From JBBQVZ01 sp038211015 (lineage in GTDB: Bacteria > Actinomycetota > UBA4738 > HRBIN12), in NCBI GenBank assembly GCA_038211015.1, contig JBBQVZ010000025.1, forward strand, positions 1 to 32,216: 32,216 bases of DNA, given 5' to 3'. Shown piece after piece: positions 22,609 through 28,637 of the stretch. Position 1 is the first letter of the stretch. Each line of letters starts with the position of its first letter. Position numbers and translations under genes: made by a program. A model generated the notes under the pieces. It did not search any database, was not told the DNA's origin, and saw only the letters and a program-made list of their open reading frames with translations.

Positions 22609-23592
22609 TCAGATCGTCAGTAACGCCGGCCGTTGCGCAGCGTCGACGCCCGTTTGGGGACGGCTGTCGGCGTCAAGTTCCACGTCGACGGCGCCGGCCG
22701 GTTCCCGACTCTCCCATTGACGCTGCAGCGAGAATCGGGCATGAGAGCTCAACGGCTCATTGACTGCCAAGTACATTCGACGGCGCCCTGGGCCCCCGAT
22801 CGGCTCATCTCCCTCGGCCCCAGTGGGCTCGACGAATTCGTCTTGTTCAACAGACAGCCCGGCAGAGAGCTCAGAGTCCCACCGGTAGCCAGTCGATGGG
22901 TTTTCCCTGAGACTCACGAGCACCTCATCACCGACCAGCGGCGATATTGCTTCTTGCTCCTGTCGATCGGTCACAAGCCACACGTCGCTTTGCGAATCAG
23001 CGAGAGCACGTCCGAGCAGCCGCGTCTTGATGTTCTTTGGAGCTATCGACCGCAAGCGTGCGACTTCCGGTCCGCTGATCCAGCTCAGGGTCTGCAAGCG
23101 CGTGATCATGGCCGCGTAGCTCGTCCGAAGCCGAAGAGAAAGCTGGTACACGCCGACCTCGCCTAGGTTGACTGGGCTGACGCCTAGCGAAGACGCCGCT
23201 GCATTAACCGCCGCAATGGGCATGAGGAACTCAGCCGCAAACATCTGCGCCCCAAGTTCCTGCGTGTTCAGACTTGTCCATCTCGTGATGTTCCGCTCAG
23301 AGTCAATTCCTAGCTCGTGCCCCATGACGTGATGCCCGAGCTCGTGCGCAGCGGTGTATCGCTGGAGTGCTGGATGCACCTTGACACTAATAACGATCCC
23401 GGCCGCGGCGTCGTACCGCTGGTACATGCCGAACAAACCGTCCAGCGGTTGAAACAAGAGCCACAACCTCATCGCGCGAATCGCGCCATAGACGTCGACG
23501 GGGCGATCCATTGGTATCCCCAGGGTCTGTCGCACTCGTAGTGCTCGGACTTCAGCCTCTCGCCGGAGGAGTGTGATTGAAGGGGAGGGCAC
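22609..23592 (-). CDS. ImmA/IrrE metalloprotease fused to a chagasin-type cysteine-protease inhibitor
   Basis: 327 residues; GTG 23592 with AAGGAGG about 10 bases upstream. Residues ~10-170 are ImmA/IrrE: zinc motif HELGHH (83-88) and a later Glu ligand in QELGAQMFAAEFLMP (E112). Residues ~205-308 look like inhibitor family I42 (chagasin): GDEVLVSLRENPSTGYRW contains the signature loop NPSTGYRW (231-238), with a GGPGRRRMYLAV strand and an RQWE motif. Chagasins block papain-like proteases by inserting this loop. ImmA/IrrE proteins cleave XRE-type repressors, and one (the preceding gene) is encoded just upstream. The protein thus seems to link an XRE regulator and the papain-like protease encoded 4 bases downstream. 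Confidence 0.85.
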   Translation of the reverse strand: MPSPSITLLRREAEVRALRVRQTLGIPMDRPVDVYGAIRAMRLWLLFQPLDGLFGMYQRYDAAAGIVISVKVHPALQRYTAAHELGHHVMGHELGIDSERNITRWTSLNTQELGAQMFAAEFLMPIAAVNAAASSLGVSPVNLGEVGVYQLSLRLRTSYAAMITRLQTLSWISGPEVARLRSIAPKNIKTRLLGRALADSQSDVWLVTDRQEQEAISPLVGDEVLVSLRENPSTGYRWDSELSAGLSVEQDEFVEPTGAEGDEPIGGPGRRRMYLAVNEPLSSHARFSLQRQWESREPAGAVDVELDADSRPQTGVDAAQRPALLTI

Positions 23593-23595
23593 CTA

Positions 23596-23976
23596 CTAGT
23601 CCTCCTTGGCAGTGGGCGCAGCGCCGGCGGAACGGAGAAACTCAGCGAACCGCAAGACCTGCTCGCGGTCTTCGCGGGTCAGGCTTCTAGCAGTCCTGTA
23701 AAGAGCACCCACGACCGGATCCTGGTCTGGGATCTCCCCCAACAGTTGCTCCACTGACGTCCGATAGAGCCTTGCCAGATCCCGCAGCTCCATGCTGCTT
23801 ACCTTGCGCTTACCGGCCTCCATCGCTGATACCGAAGCGCGAGGCACCCCCAAACGATCTGCCACGACCTCCTGAGACAGGCCTAAGTACTCACGGCTCT
23901 CACGAAGACGGCGTGCGAGAGCCTGGACGTCGTCGGCTTGCCTATCTCTCTTTGCATTCGCAGTCTGTTCGGTCAT
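23596..23976 (-). CDS. XRE-family transcriptional regulator
   Basis: 126 residues from ATG 23976, overlapping the AcpS stop as ATGA. Residues ~20-78 are an XRE helix-turn-helix (LRESREYLGLSQEVVADRLGV, PRASVSAMEAGKRKVS, LRDLARLYRTSVEQLLG). A C-terminal helical part (DREQVLRFAEFLRSAG) is typical of regulators paired with ImmA/IrrE proteases, which cleave near this end. The ImmA/IrrE-chagasin gene follows after 3 bases. It probably represses one or more island promoters; the palindrome at 25524-25538 is a candidate site. Confidence 0.9.
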   Translation of the reverse strand: MTEQTANAKRDRQADDVQALARRLRESREYLGLSQEVVADRLGVPRASVSAMEAGKRKVSSMELRDLARLYRTSVEQLLGEIPDQDPVVGALYRTARSLTREDREQVLRFAEFLRSAGAAPTAKED

Positions 23977-24404
23977 CGCTCTTCTCCTCGCTCAACGCTT
24001 CGTCGTTTCCGATTGCTTCGCATCGCGACCACAAGGGCGATCGCGAAACCACGCTCGTGGGAAACACTTATCACCCAATGCGTCAGTCTGAGGCGCGCCG
24101 CCAGGGTCTTGGCACTACCATGCAAACTCAACGCGGGCGGTCCGTCCGCTGAAGTCGTGACTTCGATGTCGTGAAAACCGATTCCCTGCATCAGTCCAAC
24201 GCCAAGAGCCTTTGCAACAGCTTCCTTCACCGCCCAGCGGCTTGCCAGTCGCTCGATTCGACCAGCGCCATCTTCGCGTTCCTGCTCCGTGAAGCAGACG
24301 GATGCCATCCGGCCATTCGTAACTTCAAGGGCACGGCCGAATGCGGAAACATCGACGATGTCGACTCCACAGGTCAGGGGCCTCCCTTTACTCCCCTGCG
24401 TCAT
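23973..24404 (-). CDS. AcpS-type 4'-phosphopantetheinyl transferase
   Basis: This 143-residue protein has ATG 24404 overlapping the TGA of the TS-like gene (ATGA). The holo-ACP synthase motifs are intact: GVDIVDVSAF (Mg ligand Asp15), FTEQE, and RLASRWAVKEAVAKALG (Glu61, Lys65), with SHERGFAIALVVA near the end. It would move phosphopantetheine from CoA to a carrier-protein Ser. The ACP-like protein two genes upstream in the same operon is the obvious partner, so this is probably a dedicated enzyme rather than the housekeeping AcpS. The C-terminal ~15 residues are basic (MRSNRKRRSVERGEER). Confidence 0.9.
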   Translation of the reverse strand: MTQGSKGRPLTCGVDIVDVSAFGRALEVTNGRMASVCFTEQEREDGAGRIERLASRWAVKEAVAKALGVGLMQGIGFHDIEVTTSADGPPALSLHGSAKTLAARLRLTHWVISVSHERGFAIALVVAMRSNRKRRSVERGEER

Positions 24405-25177
24405 GTTGTGTCACCTGCGGTCAATGCTGAGCAACGATCGACGAGGTCAGACACGCGAGCACGTCCATAGTCCTTTGCCTCCAGCTTGGCGTGGGACGCA
24501 ACACAGAGCAGTTCGCCAACGGCGAAGCCGGATTCCGTCGCGAGGAATCGAAGCACCTCTCCGATTCCAACGTAATTGCCATACGCGCGATCTAGAAAGT
24601 ACTGGTTCCTATAGAGCGCGGTCGCGTCAAGCACCCCGTCGCGAAGCGTGAGGCTGATATGGCTTAAGCACGGGAAACCGAAGGGATACGGGTCACGCTG
24701 AGGGTGGAATATCGCGAGCTCGAATCGGTTCCCGTTGCGCTCCCCCCGGCTGGCGACTCCTCTAAGCCTGCCTAGTACGTGATGCAGTTGGTTGAATTCC
24801 TGACCGTCTGCGAGCGGGTAGGCGACGAGCCGTTCGAAGTAGGTTCCCTTCTGATTCTGCTTGTGGCGTCTAACCACCTTCCGGATTCGTCGCTCGAGCT
24901 CGTAAAGATGGGCCTCGGGATCAGCGGCACCAGGTCGGTAAAAGGAAGTCTGGAAGATGGTTCCCGCAACGGTGTCGATTTGTGGCGTGTCCAGGCCTCT
25001 TCGTCGGGCATCCGCCGCAAATGCCTCCAGCTCGGCTCGAACATTAGCGCGTTCCACCGTCGGATGCGCGATCGCCACACCCAGGTTGCTGCACTGCTCC
25101 CCAGGCTCCTCGAGGAGGTGTCTAACTGCGGCTAGCCAGGCCGAGGAGACATCGGGGCCAGATACGAACGCTGTCAT
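24401..25177 (-). CDS. Divergent thymidylate-synthase-fold enzyme
   Basis: 258 residues; the start ATG 25177 overlaps the ACP stop as ATGA (a longer frame to 25237 is not family-like). The C-terminal half aligns by eye with thymidylate synthase: nucleophile Cys170 in GFPCLSHISL, Arg190 in LYRNQY, Asn201 in YGNYVGIGEVLRFLA, and His229 in CVASHAKLE. The QRSxD motif that normally holds dUMP is changed to YRNQY, so the substrate is probably not plain dUMP or the reaction is not methylation. TS-fold relatives include dUMP/dCMP hydroxymethylases and nucleoside-antibiotic enzymes. An ACP-like gene and AcpS flank it, which is unusual for this fold and suggests carrier-linked chemistry (inference). 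Confidence 0.72.
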   Translation of the reverse strand: MTAFVSGPDVSSAWLAAVRHLLEEPGEQCSNLGVAIAHPTVERANVRAELEAFAADARRRGLDTPQIDTVAGTIFQTSFYRPGAADPEAHLYELERRIRKVVRRHKQNQKGTYFERLVAYPLADGQEFNQLHHVLGRLRGVASRGERNGNRFELAIFHPQRDPYPFGFPCLSHISLTLRDGVLDATALYRNQYFLDRAYGNYVGIGEVLRFLATESGFAVGELLCVASHAKLEAKDYGRARVSDLVDRCSALTAGDTT

Positions 25178-25425
25178 CGCCCGACCGCCGCGGCAGCAAC
25201 GAAATCTACGAGCTGCTGGAGGCTCTGAAGGTCGCACCCCTTGAGCACCTCAGGATCCGATGTGTCTATCCCTATCGCGGACTCCAACGTCACGAGAATC
25301 GCGACCACCTCCTGGGACGTCACCATCACGGCATCCTCGACCTCAGAGACGAGGTTCTCGACGGGCTCCGCACGGATCTCAGCAAGGACGGACACGATGC
25401 TCTCCACAACCTCGTCTTCGCTCAT
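25174..25425 (-). CDS. Acyl-carrier-protein-like protein
   Basis: An 83-residue acidic helical protein starting at ATG 25425. The pattern fits an ACP: helix 1 (MSEDEVVESIVSVLAEI), a loop, then Ser37 in VTSQEVVAILVTLESAIGID at the spot where ACPs carry the DSL serine, and a last helix (LQSLQQLVDFVAAA). The residue before Ser is Thr rather than Asp, and Gln follows instead of Leu. Similarity is modest, but an AcpS gene in the same ATGA-linked operon supports it. It opens the minus-strand operon and is divergent from the kinase gene across 126 bases. Confidence 0.72.
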   Translation of the reverse strand: MSEDEVVESIVSVLAEIRAEPVENLVSEVEDAVMVTSQEVVAILVTLESAIGIDTSDPEVLKGCDLQSLQQLVDFVAAAAVGR

Positions 25426-25513
25426 ATCCGCCTGCTCGGAATCCCGACCGCTTGGTTCATGGGCGTCAGGTTATCAAGCATCTGTTTGAAAATCAAGGCC
25501 TGCGCGTTTGTTC

Positions 25514-25538
25514 TGATAGATTTTCTGACCAAGTCAGA
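25514..25538 (+). promoter_or_regulatory. Extended -10 and palindromic operator upstream of the kinase gene
   Basis: TGATAGATT at 25514-25522 resembles an extended -10 element. Directly after it, TCTGAC (25524-25529) and GTCAGA (25533-25538) form a perfect inverted repeat with a CAA centre that would cover the transcription start. It sits in the shared divergent region of the kinase and ACP genes, so one repressor, such as the island's XRE protein, could control both (inference). Confidence 0.42.
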
Positions 25539-25551
25539 CAAGGGAGGCAGG

Positions 25552-26127
25552 ATGCGACTCCAGCCAGGCGCACTCGTGGTTCTCGAGGGCCTCGACAGGA
25601 CGGGCAAGACCACCCAACGGGATGCTCTCGAATCCGCCAGCTGGAATCCTCCGGCTCCGCTGGTGACCCACATGCCCTCAGGCATGACGGCTCTTACCAA
25701 GGCCATCTACGAGATCACAGAGAAGCAGAAGATCGCATCGCCGCTCGCTCGTCAGCTGCTTCACCTCGCTTGCCACGCAGAGAATCTTCCACTGCTCGCG
25801 CAAACACGGCTCGAACGCGGCATCGTTCTAGACCGATGGTGGTGGTCGACGGTCGCCTACGGCTGGTTCGGCGGTCTTCTCGACAAATCCAGCCAGGAAG
25901 CTTTCTTCGGAGCCATCGAGATGGTTTGGGCGGGATTCGAGGCAGATATCGTCTTCCTGTTTCTCGCGACATACGAGGAGGACGACAGTAATGGCTCCAC
26001 CGTTGTCGACGGCTACCGATGGCTGGCAGCTCGCAATCCGAGCATCGTGGTCGAAGTACCTGCCGGCCCGCAGGATTCGACTACCGCATTCCTGCTTGAC
26101 GAGCTCAAGCGGCGCGGGCTGATCTGA
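25552..26127 (+). CDS. dTMP-kinase-like P-loop nucleotide kinase
   Basis: 191 residues from ATG 25552, with AGGGAGG 5 bases upstream; a frame-open extension to 25459 crosses the promoter. Walker A is EGLDRTGKTT (12-21), close to the thymidylate-kinase form, and DRWWWSTVAYG (94-104) matches the dTMP-kinase DRYxxSxxAY motif. The acidic lid is short and the C-terminal half is divergent, so the acceptor may be a modified thymidylate or, as in phage 5-hmdU DNA kinases, a base in DNA. The protein is ~10% shorter than housekeeping Tmk. Its presence in an island with an HMUDK-helical protein and a TS-fold enzyme supports a shared pyrimidine pathway. Confidence 0.78.
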   Translation: MRLQPGALVVLEGLDRTGKTTQRDALESASWNPPAPLVTHMPSGMTALTKAIYEITEKQKIASPLARQLLHLACHAENLPLLAQTRLERGIVLDRWWWSTVAYGWFGGLLDKSSQEAFFGAIEMVWAGFEADIVFLFLATYEEDDSNGSTVVDGYRWLAARNPSIVVEVPAGPQDSTTAFLLDELKRRGLI

Positions 26128-26254
26128 GACCCTCATGTGGCCCCCCTATCGGTTGCGGCCTCGACCAGCGGAAGCTTTCAGCATCTCCACGCCGAGATTT
26201 AGCCCCGCGCCGAGACATGCGCAACCACACACATCTCCTAACTTCGTCAGCCGC

Positions 26255-26286
26255 TTGACCCTCACGTAACGTCCAGGTCGTACTGT
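26255..26286 (+). promoter_or_regulatory. MerR-type promoter/operator, probably leaderless
   Basis: TTGACC (-35, 26255-26260) and TACTGT (-10, 26281-26286) are 20 bases apart, the long spacing typical of MerR-controlled promoters. A 23-bp dyad, GACCCTCACGT/ACGTCCAGGTC around one A (26257-26279), fills the spacer and matches at 8 of 11 positions. Transcription would start at about GTG 26294, giving a leaderless mRNA. Confidence 0.6.
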
Positions 26287-26293
26287 GGCTTCC

Positions 26294-27045
26294 GTGCCAC
26301 GGATCACGTTCGATGCTGGCCTACTGATCGGTGAACTCGCTGAGCGCGCCGGCTCGCCGTTCGCACGCCGCACCACTACGACCAGATCGGACTCGTGCGG
26401 GCCTCGGAGCGGACGGAGGCCGGCCACCGGCGCTACTTCGAGTCCGACGTCCGCAGGCTGCACCAGGTCGTGACGCTCCGCTCCCTCGGCGTGCCGCTCG
26501 CGGGGATCGCTCGCGCGCTTGAGGGCGACGGGTTCACGCTGAAGGACGCGGTCACCGCCCAGCTGGAGGCGGTCGACGCCGAACTCCTGCACGCGCGGCG
26601 CCTCCAACGGCGCCTGGAGCGGATCCTCGAGGTGCTGGAAAGCTCCGACGACCCATCGGTCTCAGAGCTCACGCAGATCATGGAGGTGATGAGGATGCAC
26701 GAGACGTACTACACGCCCGAACAGCTCGCACAGCTCGAAGCACGGCGCGAGGAGGTCGGCTCAGACCAGATCGCGGCCATCGAACGCGAGCGGGCCGAGC
26801 TCTCGGCGCAGATGAAGGCCCACCGCGACGCCGGTACGGATCCGTCGGATCCCGAGGTGCGCGCGCTCGCGGAGCGCTGGCGCGACCTCACCGAACGCAC
26901 GATCGCCGGCTTCACCGGCGGCGACCCCGGCATCACCGAGAGCCTCGGCCGCATGTACAAGGACAATGGTCCGGAGTAAGCCTCCCGCGGCACGTTCGAC
27001 GCCGACCTGTTGGAGTTCGTGACCCGCGCACTACAGACTGGCTGA
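26294..27045 (+). pseudogene. TipA-type MerR regulator, frameshifted and with a premature stop
   Basis: The first ~18 codons (LLIGELAERAG) start the MerR winged helix in one frame. From about 26359 the rest (VRTPHHYDQIGLVRASERTEAGHRRYF onwards) continues in another frame, so a frameshift lies at ~26350-26360. The coiled-coil region and the TipAS drug-sensing domain (from MHETYYTPEQLAQLEARREEVG) follow. After GPE a TAA at 26977-26979 interrupts the frame, where the related copy at 29720 has Lys; the family ending (ASRGTFDADLLEFVTRALQTG) can still be read after it, to TGA 27043-27045. Two independent lesions make it a pseudogene, although the main frame could give a truncated TipAS product. The MerR operator upstream looks intact. 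Confidence 0.85.
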
Positions 27046-27052
27046 ACCAGGC

Positions 27053-28390
27053 TCAACCCACGACGCGGTACAGGTGCCAGCGGTGGGGAACGCCCTTCAA
27101 CTCGTGGTCGCCGACGTCTTCGAAGGTGAAACCTGACCCCGCGGTGAGGTCCTTCACGGTCCGAGAGACGAGGACTTCGGACGAGCCCGCGATCGATGCG
27201 ACCCGCGAACCGATCGTCACCGCGAGCCCGGCGTGTTTCCCGTCAATCACCTCGCACTCACCGGTGTGCACGCCCGCTCGGATCTCGATCCCGAGGTCGC
27301 GGACCCGATCGATCACGTCGAGCGCACAGCGGACGGCGCGGGCCGGTCCGTCGAAGGTCGCGTAGAAACCGTCGCCCGCTGTGTCGTTCTCGACACCGCG
27401 CCAGCGCTCGAGCGCATCGCGGACGATGGCATGATGCCGACCTACCAGCTCGTTCCAGGCGCGATCGCCCAGCGATGCCTGCTTCTCGGTCGAGCCGACG
27501 ATGTCGGTGAACAGCACGCTTGCGAGCACCGTGTCCGCCACTATCGGCTTCCGTTCCACGCCGAGGAACTCCCGGACGGTGTCGGTGATGAAGCCTCGGT
27601 CGCTGAACACCATCTGGCCCGGATCACCAGGGATGAGCACGAGTTCCGCGTCAGCGATCAACGCCTGCACGAACCGGCTCTCCGCGGCACCCGTCGGCGA
27701 CGCTTCGTGGTCGATCAACAGGGTGGGACAGCTGATGACGCCGAGCACATGCGTCACATCGGTCTCGAACCACGTTCGAACCCAATCGACCGCCGTCGAC
27801 GGCGCTATGAAGTGTCGATCCAGCCTGGCGATCTGGCCGATGAGCCGTTCATCGCCGACGAGTCCGGGTCCGTTCTCCTCGAGCCAATCGCGGATGGCCT
27901 CTGGCTTGCCGATGAACTCGCGGACCCCTTCTATGGTTTGGCGCTGCTCCTCCGGCGTGTCGCCCCACGGATACTCCGGCGACCGCGACGTTCTCGCCAG
28001 AGCGTTGAACCAGACGAACGACGAGACCCGGTCGGGATACGTGGCTGCGAACATCGCGAGCGCCGCCCCGCCGGTCAGAGCTCCGAACAACGCGGTGTGT
28101 GTGGACCGGCACGTGTCGAGGACCGTCAGCAGGTCACGGGCGTGTGTTTCGAGGTTAGGGACCGAGTATCCGCCGGATATGCCGGTCCCGCGACAATCGT
28201 GCAGGATCAAGCGCGAGAATGACGACAACCTGCCGAACAGGTCTGCGAGAGGCGCCAGCTCCCACATGATCTCGACGTTGCCGAAGATCGCGGTATCGAG
28301 GACGAGGTCCACCGGCCCATCGCCAACCGTTTGGTAGGCGATGCTGATCCCTTCTTCGGTCGTCGCGTACCGAGTCTCAGGGATGTCCAC
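27053..28390 (-). CDS. Alpha/beta-hydrolase-like domain fused to a class III cyclase
   Basis: 445 residues from GTG 28390, with GGAAGGA 7 bases upstream. Residues ~1-275 are alpha/beta-hydrolase-like (ISIAYQTVGDGPVDLVL, LILHDCRGTGIS, FAATYPDRVSSFV, CPTLLIDHEASP). At the nucleophile elbow the sequence is LFGALTGGA (G103-A-L105-T-G), so the catalytic Ser is replaced by Leu. Residues ~287-445 are a class III cyclase, with both metal Asp (D296 in FTDIVGST, D340 in TAGDGF) and FDGPARAVRCA. The usual purine Lys position holds Asp, and the transition-state Asn is Thr (AVTIGSRV), so activity is uncertain. A dead hydrolase fold sensing a small molecule for the cyclase is a reasonable reading. TipAS debris lies on both sides. 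Confidence 0.85.
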   Translation of the reverse strand: MDIPETRYATTEEGISIAYQTVGDGPVDLVLDTAIFGNVEIMWELAPLADLFGRLSSFSRLILHDCRGTGISGGYSVPNLETHARDLLTVLDTCRSTHTALFGALTGGAALAMFAATYPDRVSSFVWFNALARTSRSPEYPWGDTPEEQRQTIEGVREFIGKPEAIRDWLEENGPGLVGDERLIGQIARLDRHFIAPSTAVDWVRTWFETDVTHVLGVISCPTLLIDHEASPTGAAESRFVQALIADAELVLIPGDPGQMVFSDRGFITDTVREFLGVERKPIVADTVLASVLFTDIVGSTEKQASLGDRAWNELVGRHHAIVRDALERWRGVENDTAGDGFYATFDGPARAVRCALDVIDRVRDLGIEIRAGVHTGECEVIDGKHAGLAVTIGSRVASIAGSSEVLVSRTVKDLTAGSGFTFEDVGDHELKGVPHRWHLYRVVG

Positions 28391-28428
28391 GCTCGAATCC
28401 TTCCCTGGGAGAGGCCGCCCCGCAATAG

Positions 28429-28578
28429 GTGCACGAGACGTACTACACATCCGAACAGCTCGCGCAGCTCGAAGCACGGCGCGAGGAGGTCGGCGAGGAC
28501 CAGATCGCGGCCATCGAACGCGATTCGACGCCGAACCCGCTGGAGTACCTGACGAGAGCGCTGCAGGCTGCGAGCTAA
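28429..28578 (+). pseudogene. TipAS-domain remnant with internal deletion
   Basis: From GTG 28429 the stretch encodes HETYYTSEQLAQLEARREEV and more, nearly identical to the TipAS start at 26698 and 29729. After IERD it jumps, in a shifted frame, to the end of the same gene (DNA for FDADLLEY) and then LEYLTRALQAAS with TAA 28576-28578. The ~60 codons of the TipAS core are gone. The 49-codon frame is open but almost surely non-functional. Confidence 0.8.
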
Positions 28579-28637
28579 CCTCCAAAGCAGCAGTTGCGGG
28601 TCTTTACGACCCCTGCTAAAACTCGCAGACTCGATCC

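Larger units (their letters stand above)
19440..26150. other. Accessory island with nucleotide-modification and protease genes
   Basis: From about the phosphodiesterase start to the MerR operator, base composition is visibly less GC-rich and codon choice is more mixed than on either side. Gene content is typical of accessory DNA: MazG-like, RHH-like, HMUDK-helical, papain-like, ImmA/IrrE-chagasin, XRE, AcpS, TS-like, ACP-like and dTMP-kinase-like. No integrase, transposase, tRNA or attachment repeat was found at either end, so the mode of entry is unknown. The borders are approximate. Confidence 0.65.

Noticed and set aside
23973..24404. Housekeeping AcpS of fatty-acid synthesis
   Set aside because: It is locked by ATGA overlaps into an accessory operon with its own ACP-like gene, and no fatty-acid genes are near.
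25552..26127. Housekeeping thymidylate kinase
   Set aside because: Short, divergent in the lid and C-terminal half, and placed in an accessory island next to modification-type genes; the normal tmk is expected elsewhere.
19440..26150. Prophage or integrative element
   Set aside because: No integrase, structural phage gene, transfer gene, tRNA or flanking repeat was found, so only a general accessory island is claimed.
28429..28578. Small intact gene of 49 codons
   Set aside because: The reading frame joins two out-of-register pieces of the TipAS gene with the core deleted, so it is debris.
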